Origin: Spiractinospora alimapuensis
Lineage (GTDB): Bacteria > Actinomycetota > Actinomycetes > Streptosporangiales > Streptosporangiaceae
Assembly: GCF_018437505.1 (NCBI RefSeq)
Contig: NZ_CP072467.1
Coordinates: 3,806,010 to 3,870,009 of the forward strand
Reading direction: 5' to 3'
Length of the DNA: 64,000 nucleotides
Positions 18,689-27,180 of this stretch are shown here, piece by piece. A model generated the notes under the pieces. The model was given only the letters and a program-made list of their open reading frames with translations, ran no database searches and was not told the DNA's origin. Positions within the stretch are counted from its first letter, which is position 1. The number at the start of each line of letters is the position of its first letter. Made by a program: the position numbers and the translations under genes.

Positions 18689-19602
18689 CGGGACTCCTCC
18701 GGACCACCGGCGGGTGCGGCGGCCTCGTAGTGACGCAGGAAGAGCTGTTCCAGGGTGGGCGGATGGCTGGTGAGCGCGCGGATCCCGAAGCCCATCAGGT
18801 GCCGGATCGCCGGGTCGAGGTGTTCCCCGTCGACGTCGAACCGTACGGAGGTCTCGCCGTCCTGTTTCAGGTCGTGCACGCCCTGGAGCTCGCTGGTCCC
18901 GGTCACGGGGCGTTCCGTCTCGGCGATGACCGTGGTGCGGGTGAGGTGGCGGAGGTCCCGAAGCGTCCCGGACTCCACGGTGCGACCCGCGCGGATGATG
19001 CTCACCCGGTCACACAGGGCCTCCACCTGGGCGAGGATGTGGCTGGACAGGAGGACGGTGCGTCCGTCGCCGCTCTGTTCGCGGATGCACTCCTGGAACT
19101 GCTCCTCCATGAGGGGGTCCAGTCCGGAGGTGGGCTCGTCCAGGACGAGGAGATCACCGCGGGAGGCGAGGGCGGCGACGATGGCGACCTTCTGCCGGTT
19201 CCCCTTGGAGTAGGTTCGGGCCTTCTTACGGGGGTCGAGTTCGAACCGCTCGAGCAGTTCCTTGCGGCGTTTGGGGTCCGCGCCGCCGTTGAGTCGACTG
19301 AGCAGGTCGATGCACTCGCCGCCAGAGAGTCCCGGCCAGAGGGTGACGTCACCGGGGACGTAGGCGAGGCGCCGGTGCAGCGTGACGGCGTCCCGCCACG
19401 GGTCACCTCCGAGGAGGGACGCCTGTCCGCTGTCCGCCCGCAGCAGCCCGAGGAGGACGCGGATCGTCGTGGTCTTCCCGGCTCCGTTGGGGCCGAGGAA
19501 ACCGTGCACTTCCCCTTGCTCGACCGTGAGGTCGAGTCCATCCAGGGCACGGACGTGCCCGTAGCTCTTGGTCAGCCCGCTGACCGAAATCGCAGAGATC
19601 AT
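18685..19602 (-). CDS. ABC exporter ATP-binding protein
   Basis: A 305-residue ATPase with Walker [10 protein letters not shown], Walker [20 protein letters not shown] and His-loop LLSSHI. The signature is degenerate, YSKGNRQK, a form usual in this exporter class rather than LSGGQ. I chose ATG 19602, where similarity begins ([15 protein letters not shown]); an ATG at 19626 would add eight residues and lies within the operator region. It is the first gene of a two-gene exporter operon. The promoter probably overlaps the palindrome at 19622-19637. Confidence 0.86.
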   Translation of the reverse strand: MISAISVSGLTKSYGHVRALDGLDLTVEQGEVHGFLGPNGAGKTTTIRVLLGLLRADSGQASLLGGDPWRDAVTLHRRLAYVPGDVTLWPGLSGGECIDLLSRLNGGADPKRRKELLERFELDPRKKARTYSKGNRQKVAIVAALASRGDLLVLDEPTSGLDPLMEEQFQECIREQSGDGRTVLLSSHILAQVEALCDRVSIIRAGRTVESGTLRDLRHLTRTTVIAETERPVTGTSELQGVHDLKQDGETSVRFDVDGEHLDPAIRHLMGFGIRALTSHPPTLEQLFLRHYEAAAPAGGPEESR

Positions 19603-19621
19603 GGGCTCAACATACATGAAT

Positions 19622-19637
19622 TTCACAAATGTGTGAA
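19622..19637. promoter_or_regulatory. Palindrome between the exporter operon and its divergent regulator
   Basis: TTCACAAATGTGTGAA is an inverted repeat of six-base arms around four bases, in an AT-rich 85-base gap between divergent genes. It lies 20 bases from the ATPase start and 50 from the regulator start, where a dimeric repressor could control both. Confidence 0.6.
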
Positions 19638-19687
19638 GTGTAGAAAATCAATGATGACTGTAAATTGGATAGAGTCGTGCGGGAGAC

Positions 19688-20236
19688 ATGGAGGTGTCCT
19701 TGAGCAGCGATGGCCAGGAGTCGGCGGAGAGCGCGACCAACGCCGCCGACGACGCAGTGCTGCGGGCCGTGGAGCGCTTCGCGATGATGATGGAGGAGAT
19801 GGGCCTGCAGCGGATGCCGGCCCGCATCTTCGCGTTCGCGCTGATCGACGACTCCGACCGCTACACCGCCGCCGAGTTCGCCGAGGCCCTGCGCGTCAGC
19901 CCCGCCGCCGTGTCCGGGGCGGTGCGAACCCTCGTCCTCATGGGGCTCCTCGGCAAGGAGCGCGAACCCGGCTCGCGCAGCGACCAGTACCGGATCTACG
20001 ACGACGACATCTGGCGCGCCATCACCATGAACATGCTCCCCCTGCTGGACCGGGCGGCCCAGGGTATCGACGAGTCGATGGAGGCACTGGCCGGACACGA
20101 GCCCGGCGCCCGGCGCCTGCGGGAGAGCCAGGAGTACTTCCGGTTCATGGCGGCGGAGTTCCCCTCCCTGGTCGACCGGTGGCACGCCCATCGCGAACGG
20201 ATGTTCGGACCGGACTCCACGACGCCGGGATCCTGA
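19688..20236 (+). CDS. GbsR/MarR-family transcriptional regulator
   Basis: A 182-residue winged-helix protein. MGLQRMPARIFAFALIDD, followed by TAAEFAEALRVSPAAVSGAV, is the GbsR-type helix-turn-helix signature; the C-terminal helices fit dimerisation and ligand sensing. GbsR of Bacillus senses choline, but actinobacterial relatives mainly control neighbouring ABC exporters. It is divergent from such an exporter with a shared palindrome. The start is ATG 19688 with GGGAG close upstream. Likely role: repressor of the exporter, and possibly of itself. Confidence 0.82.
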   Translation: MEVSLSSDGQESAESATNAADDAVLRAVERFAMMMEEMGLQRMPARIFAFALIDDSDRYTAAEFAEALRVSPAAVSGAVRTLVLMGLLGKEREPGSRSDQYRIYDDDIWRAITMNMLPLLDRAAQGIDESMEALAGHEPGARRLRESQEYFRFMAAEFPSLVDRWHAHRERMFGPDSTTPGS

Positions 20237-20737
20237 GCCCACGGCGCCACGACGGGTCCGCCGCGTAGGCGGGCGCCCCAGGCACGTCGCGGGAATCCCA
20301 CCGACGTTGACCGCGTGACCAGGTGGGCCACGGCGCCCGGTCGGCCGGGTCCTCGGGGTCGCCGACGCGTCGTGCGGCCCCGTCGTCGGGTGGGTCACGA
20401 CGGACAGTAGTCTGTGCCGGGGTGATTCGCACCCTTTGTCGCCGCATGGTCTGTCGGCGTTGTTCGTCCTGGTCTCGTGGTGTCACGACCACCGCATCCC
20501 GGGGACCGGTGATCCCCCGTAGGTCGGATTCAGGGGTTCCCCTACATCGAAAGTTCAGGTCCCGGGGTCGTTCTGGGCCCTCCAAAGTTGGCCCGGATTT
20601 CGGTCCATAGGGGGGCGCCCGCGACATGTCTCGTTGGAGACCATGAGGAACGCTGCACCGGATTGTGCCGAAAACGTCCACGCGAACAGGAGGAATGGAC
20701 GGATGACACTCATACCCCGCACCAGAGAGGTGGCACG
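20237..20737 (+). other. Intergenic region upstream of the RND transporter
   Basis: About 500 bases with no convincing gene. A short perfect hairpin (AGGGG-TT-CCCCT, 20532-20543) is the only structure I noticed. The region should hold the promoter and a leader for the RND gene; I could not match it to a known riboswitch. Confidence 0.4.
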
Positions 20738-23700
20738 GTGGAACGGCTAGCGAAGATCAGCCTGGCTAACCGGATGCTGGCCGCGCTCCTGACCGTCGTG
20801 GTTGTCGTCTTCGGTGTCATCGCCACCATGGCGATGCGCGTGGAGCTGTTCCCCTCGATGGACGCTCCCGGTGCCGGTGTGATGGTGACCTACCCAGGCG
20901 CCTCCCCCGAGGTCATGGAGAGCGAGGTCACCCAGCCGATCGAGGACGCGATCGACGGCCTGGACAGCCTCGAGGACCTCACCTCGGAGTCCAGCAACGG
21001 CTTCGCCTTCGTCACCGCCTTCTTCGACCTCAACAGCGACGTCGACGAGGTCGTCGACGAGGTCCGCTCGAGCGTCAACGGGGTCCAGGCCAGCCTGCCC
21101 AGCGACGCCGAGGTCGAGGTCATGGACTTCAGCGGGGGCGACGAGGCCAACATGGTCATGGCCCTCTCCGCCGCCTCCAGCGAGGACACCGACACCCTCT
21201 CGTCCAACCTCAACGACTACGTCGTCCCCGAGATCGAGGCCCTGTCCGGCGTGGACCGGGTCGAGGTGTTCGGTGAGCGCCAGGAGATCCTGCGGATCGA
21301 CCCGGACGAGGACGACCTCGAGGACGAAGGCCTGTCGACCGCCGACATCTCGCAGGCGCTACAGGACAGCGGCCTCGTCATCCCCGGCGGCACCCTGACC
21401 GAGGGCGACCGCTCGCTGTCCGTCAACGTCGGTTCCGCGTTCTCCTCGCTGGACGACGTCGAGGACCTGTACATGATGCCCCAGGGGGGTGCGGCCCCCG
21501 AGATGGAGGCCATGCCGCCCGGCGCCCCCGCGCCCGCGGAGCCCGAAGCGGTGCGCCTCGGCGACGTCGCCGACGTCTCCTGGGGAAGCGCCGACGAGCA
21601 GACGATCAGCCGCGGAAACGGTGCCGACGCGCTGGGCATGATGGTCTACAAGGACACCGAGGCGAACATCGTCGAGGTCTCCCACACGGTGCGCGACGCC
21701 ATGCCCGACCTGGCCGACGAGCTGGGCACCGGCGGCGACCTCTTCGTCACCGTGGACACGGCACCCTTCGTCGAGGACTCCATCGACGGCCTCATCGAGA
21801 AGGGCCTGGCCGGCCTCGGCATCGTGATCCTGCTGATCCTGGCCTTCCTGCTCTCGGTGCGCACCACGATCGTGACCGCGGTGTCCATCCCGCTGTCCCT
21901 GCTGATCGCGATGATCGCGCTGTGGCAGAGCGGCCACACCCTCAACATGCTCACCCTCGCCGGCCTCACCGTGGCGATCGGCCGGGTGGTGGACGACTCC
22001 ATTGTCGTCCTGGAGAACATCAAGCGGCACCTGTCCTACGGCGGGGAACGGATCCCGGCGATCCTGACCGCCGTGCGCGAGGTGGCCGGGGCCATCACGT
22101 CGGCCACGCTGGCGACCGCGGCGGTCTTCCTGCCGATCGCGTTCCTCGGCGGCATGATCTCGATCTTCTTCCAGCCCTTCGGGCTGACGGTCGCGATCGC
22201 GCTGCTGGCGTCCCTCCTGGTCTCGCTCACGATCATCCCGGTGCTCGCGTACTGGTTCGTCCGCAGCAGCGAGGTCCCCGAGGAGGAGCGCGAGCGTCTC
22301 CGCCAGAAGGAGGAGGAGAAGGAGCGGCGTTCCTGGCTTCAGCGCTCCTACATCCCCGTCCTGCGCGCCGCCACCAAGCGCGGCGAGAGCGGCTGGAAGA
22401 CGTGGCGGCGTTGGGCCGTCGTCGGGGCCGGTGTCGTCATCCTCGTCGCGACCTTCGCCATGTCGGGGTCCCTGCGCTTCGTCCTGCTCGAGGACGACGG
22501 CCAGGACCAGGTGATGATCAACCAGGAGCTGCCGGCCGGCACCTCCCTGAGCGCCACCGACGACCAGGCCCGCGAGGTCGAGGCACTGCTCGAGGACTTC
22601 GACGGTGTCGAGGCCTACGAGACCACCGTGGGCAACGACGGGTTCTCCGGCGGGACGAACACCGCGGCGTACTACGTCACGCTGGACCCGGACCTCGACG
22701 TCGACGAGACCCGCGAGGAACTCGAGAACGAGATCGGCGACCTCCCGAGCGACGCCGGTGAACTCACCGTCGGCTCCCTGATGGGCATGGGGGCGGCCGG
22801 GGCCGAAGGTGACCCGACGGCGGACGTGCGGCTGCTCTCCGAGGATTCCGCCGCGCTGGAGGAGGCCGCCGACGACGTCTCCGCGGTGTTGGAGGACATC
22901 GACGGGGTCACCGAGGTCACCAGTGACCTGACCGAGGAAGAGCCCGGCATCGAGATCACGCCGATCGCCGACGAGGCGGCGGAGCACGGGCTCGACGAGC
23001 AGCAGATCGCGATGGCCGCGCAGTCCGCCTTCGACGGGTTGGAGGCCGGCGCGGTCCAGGTGGGCGGCAGTGAGCGCTCAGTCGTCATCGACACCGGGGA
23101 CGCCCCGGAGACCCTGGACGAGCTGCGGGAGTACGAGATCCCGTCCGCGGCCGGCATGGTCGAGTTGGGCGACGTCGCCGACGTCGAGGAGGTCGAGCGC
23201 CCCACCCAGATCGTCCGCAGTGACGGCGAGCGCAGCATCACGGTGAGTGCCACGGTCGCCGGTGACGCCGACCTGCAGGCCGTCAGCATGGAGGTCATGG
23301 ACGAGGTCGAGGACATGACCCTCCCCACGGGGGTCAGCACCGACCTCGGTGGTGACGCTGACGAGCTCAACGAGGTCATGACGGACATGGGGATCGCTCT
23401 CCTGACGTCCATCGCCCTGGTCTTCGTGATCATGGTGGCGACGTTCCGGAGCGTCGCCCAGCCGCTCGTGCTGCTGATCTCGGTGCCGTTCGCCGCGACC
23501 GGTGCGCTGGCCGCGCTGCTCCTGACGGACACGCCGATGGGCCTGCCGGCCATGATCGGTCTGCTGATGCTGGTCGGGATCGTGGTCACCAACGCCATCG
23601 TCCTCATCGACCTGATCAACCAGTACCGGCGTGAGGGCATGTCCCTGCAGGACGCGGTGATCGAGGGTGGTCGCCAGCGGGTTCGGCCCATCCTGATGAC

Positions 23701-24121
23701 GGCTCTGGCCACCGTCGGCGCGCTGGTGCCGATGGCCCTCGGCCTGGGAACGGGCAGCGTCTTCATCGCCCAGTCCCTCGCCATGGTCGTGATCGGCGGT
23801 CTGGTCAGCTCCACGCTGCTCACCCTGCTCATCCTCCCGGCGATGTACATGAGCCTCGAGGAGGGCAAGGAGCGGCGGGCCATGCGCCGCGCCGCGCGCC
23901 GGGAACGGCGGGCGGAGAGGCGCGCCACCGCGGGTGGCGACGGCGCCTCGCACGGCGGCTACGGTGAGCCGGGCAGTGACCTGGGTGACAACCGTGGGGG
24001 CGACACCGATGGCGGTGGCTCCGACGGGGGCGGCTCCGGCGGGGGAGACCCGCGGGAGGACGGCCCGGAACCGACCGGACCGCGTGCGGATGAGCTGGAG
24101 CCTTCCACGAGCGACCGGTAG
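20738..24121 (+). CDS. RND-family efflux transporter (AcrB/HAE1-like, SwrC type)
   Basis: A 1127-residue, twelve-segment transporter. It opens with one membrane helix, a large periplasmic-type loop, then six helices, and repeats this plan. The proton-relay motif GRVVDDSIVVLENI lies in the fourth helix (about 413-426), as in AcrB. GTG 20738 follows AGAGAGG by seven bases. There is no membrane fusion protein or outer-membrane channel nearby, as expected in a Gram-positive; the SwrC group of Bacillus is similar. The last 80 residues are a cytoplasmic tail, Arg-rich then Gly/Asp-rich, not part of the fold. Likely exports lipids, surfactants or drugs. Confidence 0.88.
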   Translation: MERLAKISLANRMLAALLTVVVVVFGVIATMAMRVELFPSMDAPGAGVMVTYPGASPEVMESEVTQPIEDAIDGLDSLEDLTSESSNGFAFVTAFFDLNSDVDEVVDEVRSSVNGVQASLPSDAEVEVMDFSGGDEANMVMALSAASSEDTDTLSSNLNDYVVPEIEALSGVDRVEVFGERQEILRIDPDEDDLEDEGLSTADISQALQDSGLVIPGGTLTEGDRSLSVNVGSAFSSLDDVEDLYMMPQGGAAPEMEAMPPGAPAPAEPEAVRLGDVADVSWGSADEQTISRGNGADALGMMVYKDTEANIVEVSHTVRDAMPDLADELGTGGDLFVTVDTAPFVEDSIDGLIEKGLAGLGIVILLILAFLLSVRTTIVTAVSIPLSLLIAMIALWQSGHTLNMLTLAGLTVAIGRVVDDSIVVLENIKRHLSYGGERIPAILTAVREVAGAITSATLATAAVFLPIAFLGGMISIFFQPFGLTVAIALLASLLVSLTIIPVLAYWFVRSSEVPEEERERLRQKEEEKERRSWLQRSYIPVLRAATKRGESGWKTWRRWAVVGAGVVILVATFAMSGSLRFVLLEDDGQDQVMINQELPAGTSLSATDDQAREVEALLEDFDGVEAYETTVGNDGFSGGTNTAAYYVTLDPDLDVDETREELENEIGDLPSDAGELTVGSLMGMGAAGAEGDPTADVRLLSEDSAALEEAADDVSAVLEDIDGVTEVTSDLTEEEPGIEITPIADEAAEHGLDEQQIAMAAQSAFDGLEAGAVQVGGSERSVVIDTGDAPETLDELREYEIPSAAGMVELGDVADVEEVERPTQIVRSDGERSITVSATVAGDADLQAVSMEVMDEVEDMTLPTGVSTDLGGDADELNEVMTDMGIALLTSIALVFVIMVATFRSVAQPLVLLISVPFAATGALAALLLTDTPMGLPAMIGLLMLVGIVVTNAIVLIDLINQYRREGMSLQDAVIEGGRQRVRPILMTALATVGALVPMALGLGTGSVFIAQSLAMVVIGGLVSSTLLTLLILPAMYMSLEEGKERRAMRRAARRERRAERRATAGGDGASHGGYGEPGSDLGDNRGGDTDGGGSDGGGSGGGDPREDGPEPTGPRADELEPSTSDR

Positions 24122-24143
24122 ATAATCCCTGGTCAACAGGGCA

Positions 24144-24182
24144 GGGGCGACCGCGCAACCTCCTGGCGCGGTCGCCCCGCTT
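24144..24182 (+). terminator. Intrinsic terminator after the RND gene
   Basis: A perfect 13-bp stem (24144-24156 with 24166-24178) around a nine-base loop is followed shortly by a TTT. It starts 23 bases after the RND stop. One of the clearest terminators in the window. Confidence 0.8.
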
Positions 24183-24283
24183 TGTCCGGCATGGTTCACT
24201 CGTACCAGAGCTGTCAACACGGTAAGGTCGTGTTCTCTCCCAGTCTCCTCCGCAGCGAAGCGGTGTGTTAGAGAGGCCTTTTC

Positions 24284-24763
24284 GTGTCAGCGTCGGAACT
24301 GCTCCGCATGGTGTGTCCCTTGGCTCGCAAGCACGTCGAGATGTGGGGTGGAGGCCTGCTGCTGGTGGGCGCACTCGTGCTCGCCGTGCTCAATCTCGGC
24401 GTCTGGGGCAACCTCGCGGCCCTCGCGGTGGGGATCGGCGGCGCGTTCCTCGTCTGGCACGCCTCCCGGTACAAGGCACCCGTGCTCGAGGTCGACGCGG
24501 TCGAGTTCCGCTACCGGCGCGGACGCTACGTGGTGCGGATCCCGTTCCGCGAGGTGGGCTCGTACTACATCGTCGACGGCCGCGCCCCCTCGCTCGGCAT
24601 CTGTGGGCCGTCGGGCCAACCCCGGATCTTCCCCTCCGTCGAGGGGCGTCGTGCCCGCCGCCCCTACCTTCCGCTGACCGGCTCCACGTCGCGGGCGAAG
24701 GTCGAGGAGTTCATGAGCGTGGCCGGGATCCCGGAGCGACAGCAGGCCCTCACCGTCGACTGA
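24284..24763 (+). CDS. Hypothetical membrane protein
   Basis: A 159-residue protein with two adjacent membrane helices (about 20-55) followed by a basic cytoplasmic domain that resembles the PH-like fold of small actinobacterial membrane proteins (APVLEVDAVEFRYRRGRYVV). I do not recognise a named family. GTG 24284 has AGAGAGG upstream. It is cut off from the RND gene by a terminator, so it has its own promoter. It is convergent with the betaine-uptake operon. Confidence 0.65.
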   Translation: MSASELLRMVCPLARKHVEMWGGGLLLVGALVLAVLNLGVWGNLAALAVGIGGAFLVWHASRYKAPVLEVDAVEFRYRRGRYVVRIPFREVGSYYIVDGRAPSLGICGPSGQPRIFPSVEGRRARRPYLPLTGSTSRAKVEEFMSVAGIPERQQALTVD

Positions 24764-24829
24764 GGCGCCCCACCGCGGGCGCACCGCTTTGGCGGCCCGC
24801 CTCGGCGGCCCGGCCCCGCACACGACGAA

Positions 24830-24856
24830 GGGACCGCCCCGGTGTGGGACGGTCCC
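24830..24856 (-). terminator. Hairpin downstream of the second betaine-binding gene
   Basis: GGGACCG (24830-24836) pairs with CGGTCCC (24850-24856), with an inner CCC/GGG extension. The layout closely matches the hairpin at 25993-26024, which follows the other copy of the gene, so it seems to have been duplicated with it. Confidence 0.6.
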
Positions 24857-24930
24857 CGCGTTCACAAGCGATCCTCCGGACGCAGGTGGCCCTGTGGGCG
24901 TGCCGGCGTCACCGGAGGGCGGGAGGCGGT

Positions 24931-25950
24931 CTAGAACTCCAGCCCCTCAGCGTCGTCGCCGAGGGTGCGCTCCAGAACCTCGGGGTTGTCCGCCAGCCAC
25001 TGGCGGGCGCCCTCCTGCGGGTCGTCCTCGTACTCGTCGAGGGTCATGTACTCGAGGTCGCCGAGCTCTTCGTCGTTGAGCTCGAAGTTGTCGAGCCAGT
25101 TACGGAAGTGGGGGAAGTCCTCGCTGAAGCCCTCCCGCGCCACGGGGTCGGTGGTCTCGGCCTCGCCCATCATGCCGCGCGGGTCCTCGAGGTCCTTGAG
25201 GTCGTACTGGGCGTAGGCGATGTGCGGCCGCCACAGGGTGACGACGATCGGCTCCTCCGCGGAGTAGGCGGAGTCCAGCTCGGCGAGCATCGCGGCGGTG
25301 GAGGACTCGACCTGCTCGTAGTCGTCGAGGCAGTAGCCGGGGATGGCGTGGTCCTCGGTGGTGCGGAAGAGTCCGGAGCCGGCCTCGATCCCGACGATGC
25401 GGTTGTCGAACAGCTCGGCGTTCTCGCGGAGGTCATCGATCGTGTTGATGTCCTCCATGTACTCCGGCACCGACAGCGTCAGCCGCGCGTTGTCGTACCA
25501 CGGGGTGAAGTGCTCCATGTTGTCGCCGTGCTCCTCCCAGTAGTCGCCATGCGTCTGGGGAAGCCACATGTCGACGTAGAGGTCCAGGTCGCCGTTGGCG
25601 AGACCCTGGTAGACGGGGGCGATGTCGAGCTCGGTGATCTCCGGCTCGTAGCCCTTCTCCTCGAGGATCACGTACCACATGTTCGTGACCGCGATGGCCT
25701 CCTCCCAAGGGACGAGGGCCAGGTTGATCTCCTTCTGGTCCTCACCCTCCGGTTCGACCGGGTCGGTGAACGGCGCGTCGAGGTCACCCGCGTCGGGCGG
25801 TGCGACGTCGGTCTCACACTCGCTGGCGGCCGTGTCGTCGTTCTCGCCGCCGTCGTCGGTCAGGTCACCGTCGCCGCCACAGGCCGACAGCATCAGTACG
25901 GAACTCAGACCAGCGGCGAAGATGCCAAGGCGTCGATCCAACACGTGCAT
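24931..25950 (-). CDS. opuAC: Glycine betaine ABC transporter substrate-binding lipoprotein, copy 2
   Basis: A 339-residue OpuAC/ProX-type binding protein. The signal peptide ends in the lipobox LSAC with Cys24, so it is membrane-anchored. The mature part has the type II binding fold with PWEEAIAVTNMWYVILEEKGY and WLPQTHGDYW, whose Trp/Tyr residues form the aromatic cage for quaternary ammonium groups. It is nearly the same length as and strongly similar to the gene just upstream (26084-27103). A terminator-like hairpin separates the two, so this copy may be expressed less or from its own promoter. Differences in the acidic linker and cage-adjacent segments may change affinity or ligand. Confidence 0.88.
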   Translation of the reverse strand: MHVLDRRLGIFAAGLSSVLMLSACGGDGDLTDDGGENDDTAASECETDVAPPDAGDLDAPFTDPVEPEGEDQKEINLALVPWEEAIAVTNMWYVILEEKGYEPEITELDIAPVYQGLANGDLDLYVDMWLPQTHGDYWEEHGDNMEHFTPWYDNARLTLSVPEYMEDINTIDDLRENAELFDNRIVGIEAGSGLFRTTEDHAIPGYCLDDYEQVESSTAAMLAELDSAYSAEEPIVVTLWRPHIAYAQYDLKDLEDPRGMMGEAETTDPVAREGFSEDFPHFRNWLDNFELNDEELGDLEYMTLDEYEDDPQEGARQWLADNPEVLERTLGDDAEGLEF

Positions 25951-25992
25951 TCCTCATTTCCTCAATCCCGACCCACCGAAGGGGTGAATCGC

Positions 25993-26024
25993 GAAGGGCC
26001 GCCCCAGGCGTGGGACGGCCCTTC
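25993..26024 (-). terminator. Hairpin between the two betaine-binding genes
   Basis: GAAGGGCCG (25993-26001) pairs perfectly with CGGCCCTTC (26016-26024), with an inner CCC/GGG and one bulged A. It lies about 60 bases after the stop of copy 1 and 45 before copy 2. It probably attenuates read-through into copy 2 and is homologous to 24830-24856. Confidence 0.65.
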
Positions 26025-26083
26025 GTGTTACTGCTGTGTCCGCGTCACCTCAGGTACGCGCCGCGGACCGGTCGTGGGACGGT

Positions 26084-27103
26084 CTAGAACTCCAGGCCGT
26101 CCGCGTCGTCGCCGAGGGTGCGGTCCAGGAACTCCTGGTTCTCCGCGAGCCACTGGCGGGCGCCCTCCTGCGGGTCGTCCTCGTACTCGTCGAGGGTCAT
26201 GTACTCGAGGTCGCCGAGCTCCTCGTCACTCATCTCGAAGTTGTCGAGCCAGTTACGGAAGTGCGGGTAGTCCTCGCTGAAGCCGTCACGCGCGACGGTG
26301 TCGATCGTCTCCGCGCCGCCCATCATGCCGCGCGGGTCCTCGAGGTCCTTGAGGTCGTACTGGGCGTAGGCGATGTGCGGCCGCCACAGGGTGACGACGA
26401 TCGGGTCCTCGGCCTGGTACGCGGTGTCCAGCTCGGCGAGCATCGCCGCGGTCGAGGACTCGACCAGCTCGTAGTCGTCGTCGAGGCAGTAGCCCGGCAT
26501 GGCGTAGTCCTGCGTGGTGCGGAACAGGCCGGAACCGGACTCGATACCCACGATGCGACCGTCGAACATGTCGGCGTTCTCGCGGAGGTCGTCGATGGAG
26601 TTGACGTCCTCGACGTACTCCGGCACCGTCAGCGTGAGGACGGCGTTGTCGTACCAGGGGCCGATGTGCTCCAGGCTGTCGCCGTAGTCCTCCCAGTAGT
26701 CCACGTGGGTCTGGGGCAGCCACAGGTCGAAGAACACGTCCAGGTCGCCGTTCTCGAGGCCCTGGAAGACCGGGGCGACGTCGAGGTCGGTGATCTCCGG
26801 CTCGTAGCCCTTCTCCTCGAGGATCACGTACCACATGTTCGTGACCGCGATGCCCTCTTCCCACGGGATGAGGCCCATGTTGATGGACGTCTCGTCCTCA
26901 CCCTCCGGTTCGACCGGGTCGGCGAGGGCCGCCTCGACGTCGCCCGCCTCCGGCGGGTCGACGTTCGGTTCACATTCGCTGGCGGCTTCGTCGTTCTCGC
27001 CGCCGTCGTCGGTCAGGTCACCGTCGCCGCCACAGGCGGACAGCATCAGCACGGAGCTCAGCCCCGCGGCGAAGATGCCAAGGCGTCGATCCAGCATGCG
27101 CAC
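26084..27103 (-). CDS. opuAC: Glycine betaine ABC transporter substrate-binding lipoprotein, copy 1
   Basis: A 339-residue OpuAC-type lipoprotein (lipobox LSAC, Cys24) directly downstream of the permease and ATPase genes. The first 35 residues are almost identical to those of copy 2, and long blocks such as VVTLWRPHIAYAQYDLKDLEDPRG are shared (around 26345-26415), so the pair arose by a recent tandem duplication. It is 77 bases downstream of the permease gene and belongs to the same transcript. It should bind glycine betaine or a related quaternary amine outside the cell for import under salt stress. Confidence 0.9.
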   Translation of the reverse strand: MRMLDRRLGIFAAGLSSVLMLSACGGDGDLTDDGGENDEAASECEPNVDPPEAGDVEAALADPVEPEGEDETSINMGLIPWEEGIAVTNMWYVILEEKGYEPEITDLDVAPVFQGLENGDLDVFFDLWLPQTHVDYWEDYGDSLEHIGPWYDNAVLTLTVPEYVEDVNSIDDLRENADMFDGRIVGIESGSGLFRTTQDYAMPGYCLDDDYELVESSTAAMLAELDTAYQAEDPIVVTLWRPHIAYAQYDLKDLEDPRGMMGGAETIDTVARDGFSEDYPHFRNWLDNFEMSDEELGDLEYMTLDEYEDDPQEGARQWLAENQEFLDRTLGDDADGLEF

Positions 27104-27180
27104 TTCCTATCTTTGTTTGGGCGAGCACCGTACGGGGCGGTGGCTCGTTCGGTCGTGGTCGCGTCGGAGATGTCGAATCG

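Noticed and set aside
18634-20268. A 544-codon plus-strand frame opposite the ABC ATPase gene
   Set aside because: It is antisense to a clear ATPase with all motifs; its composition changes where the ATPase ends, and it has no domain of its own.
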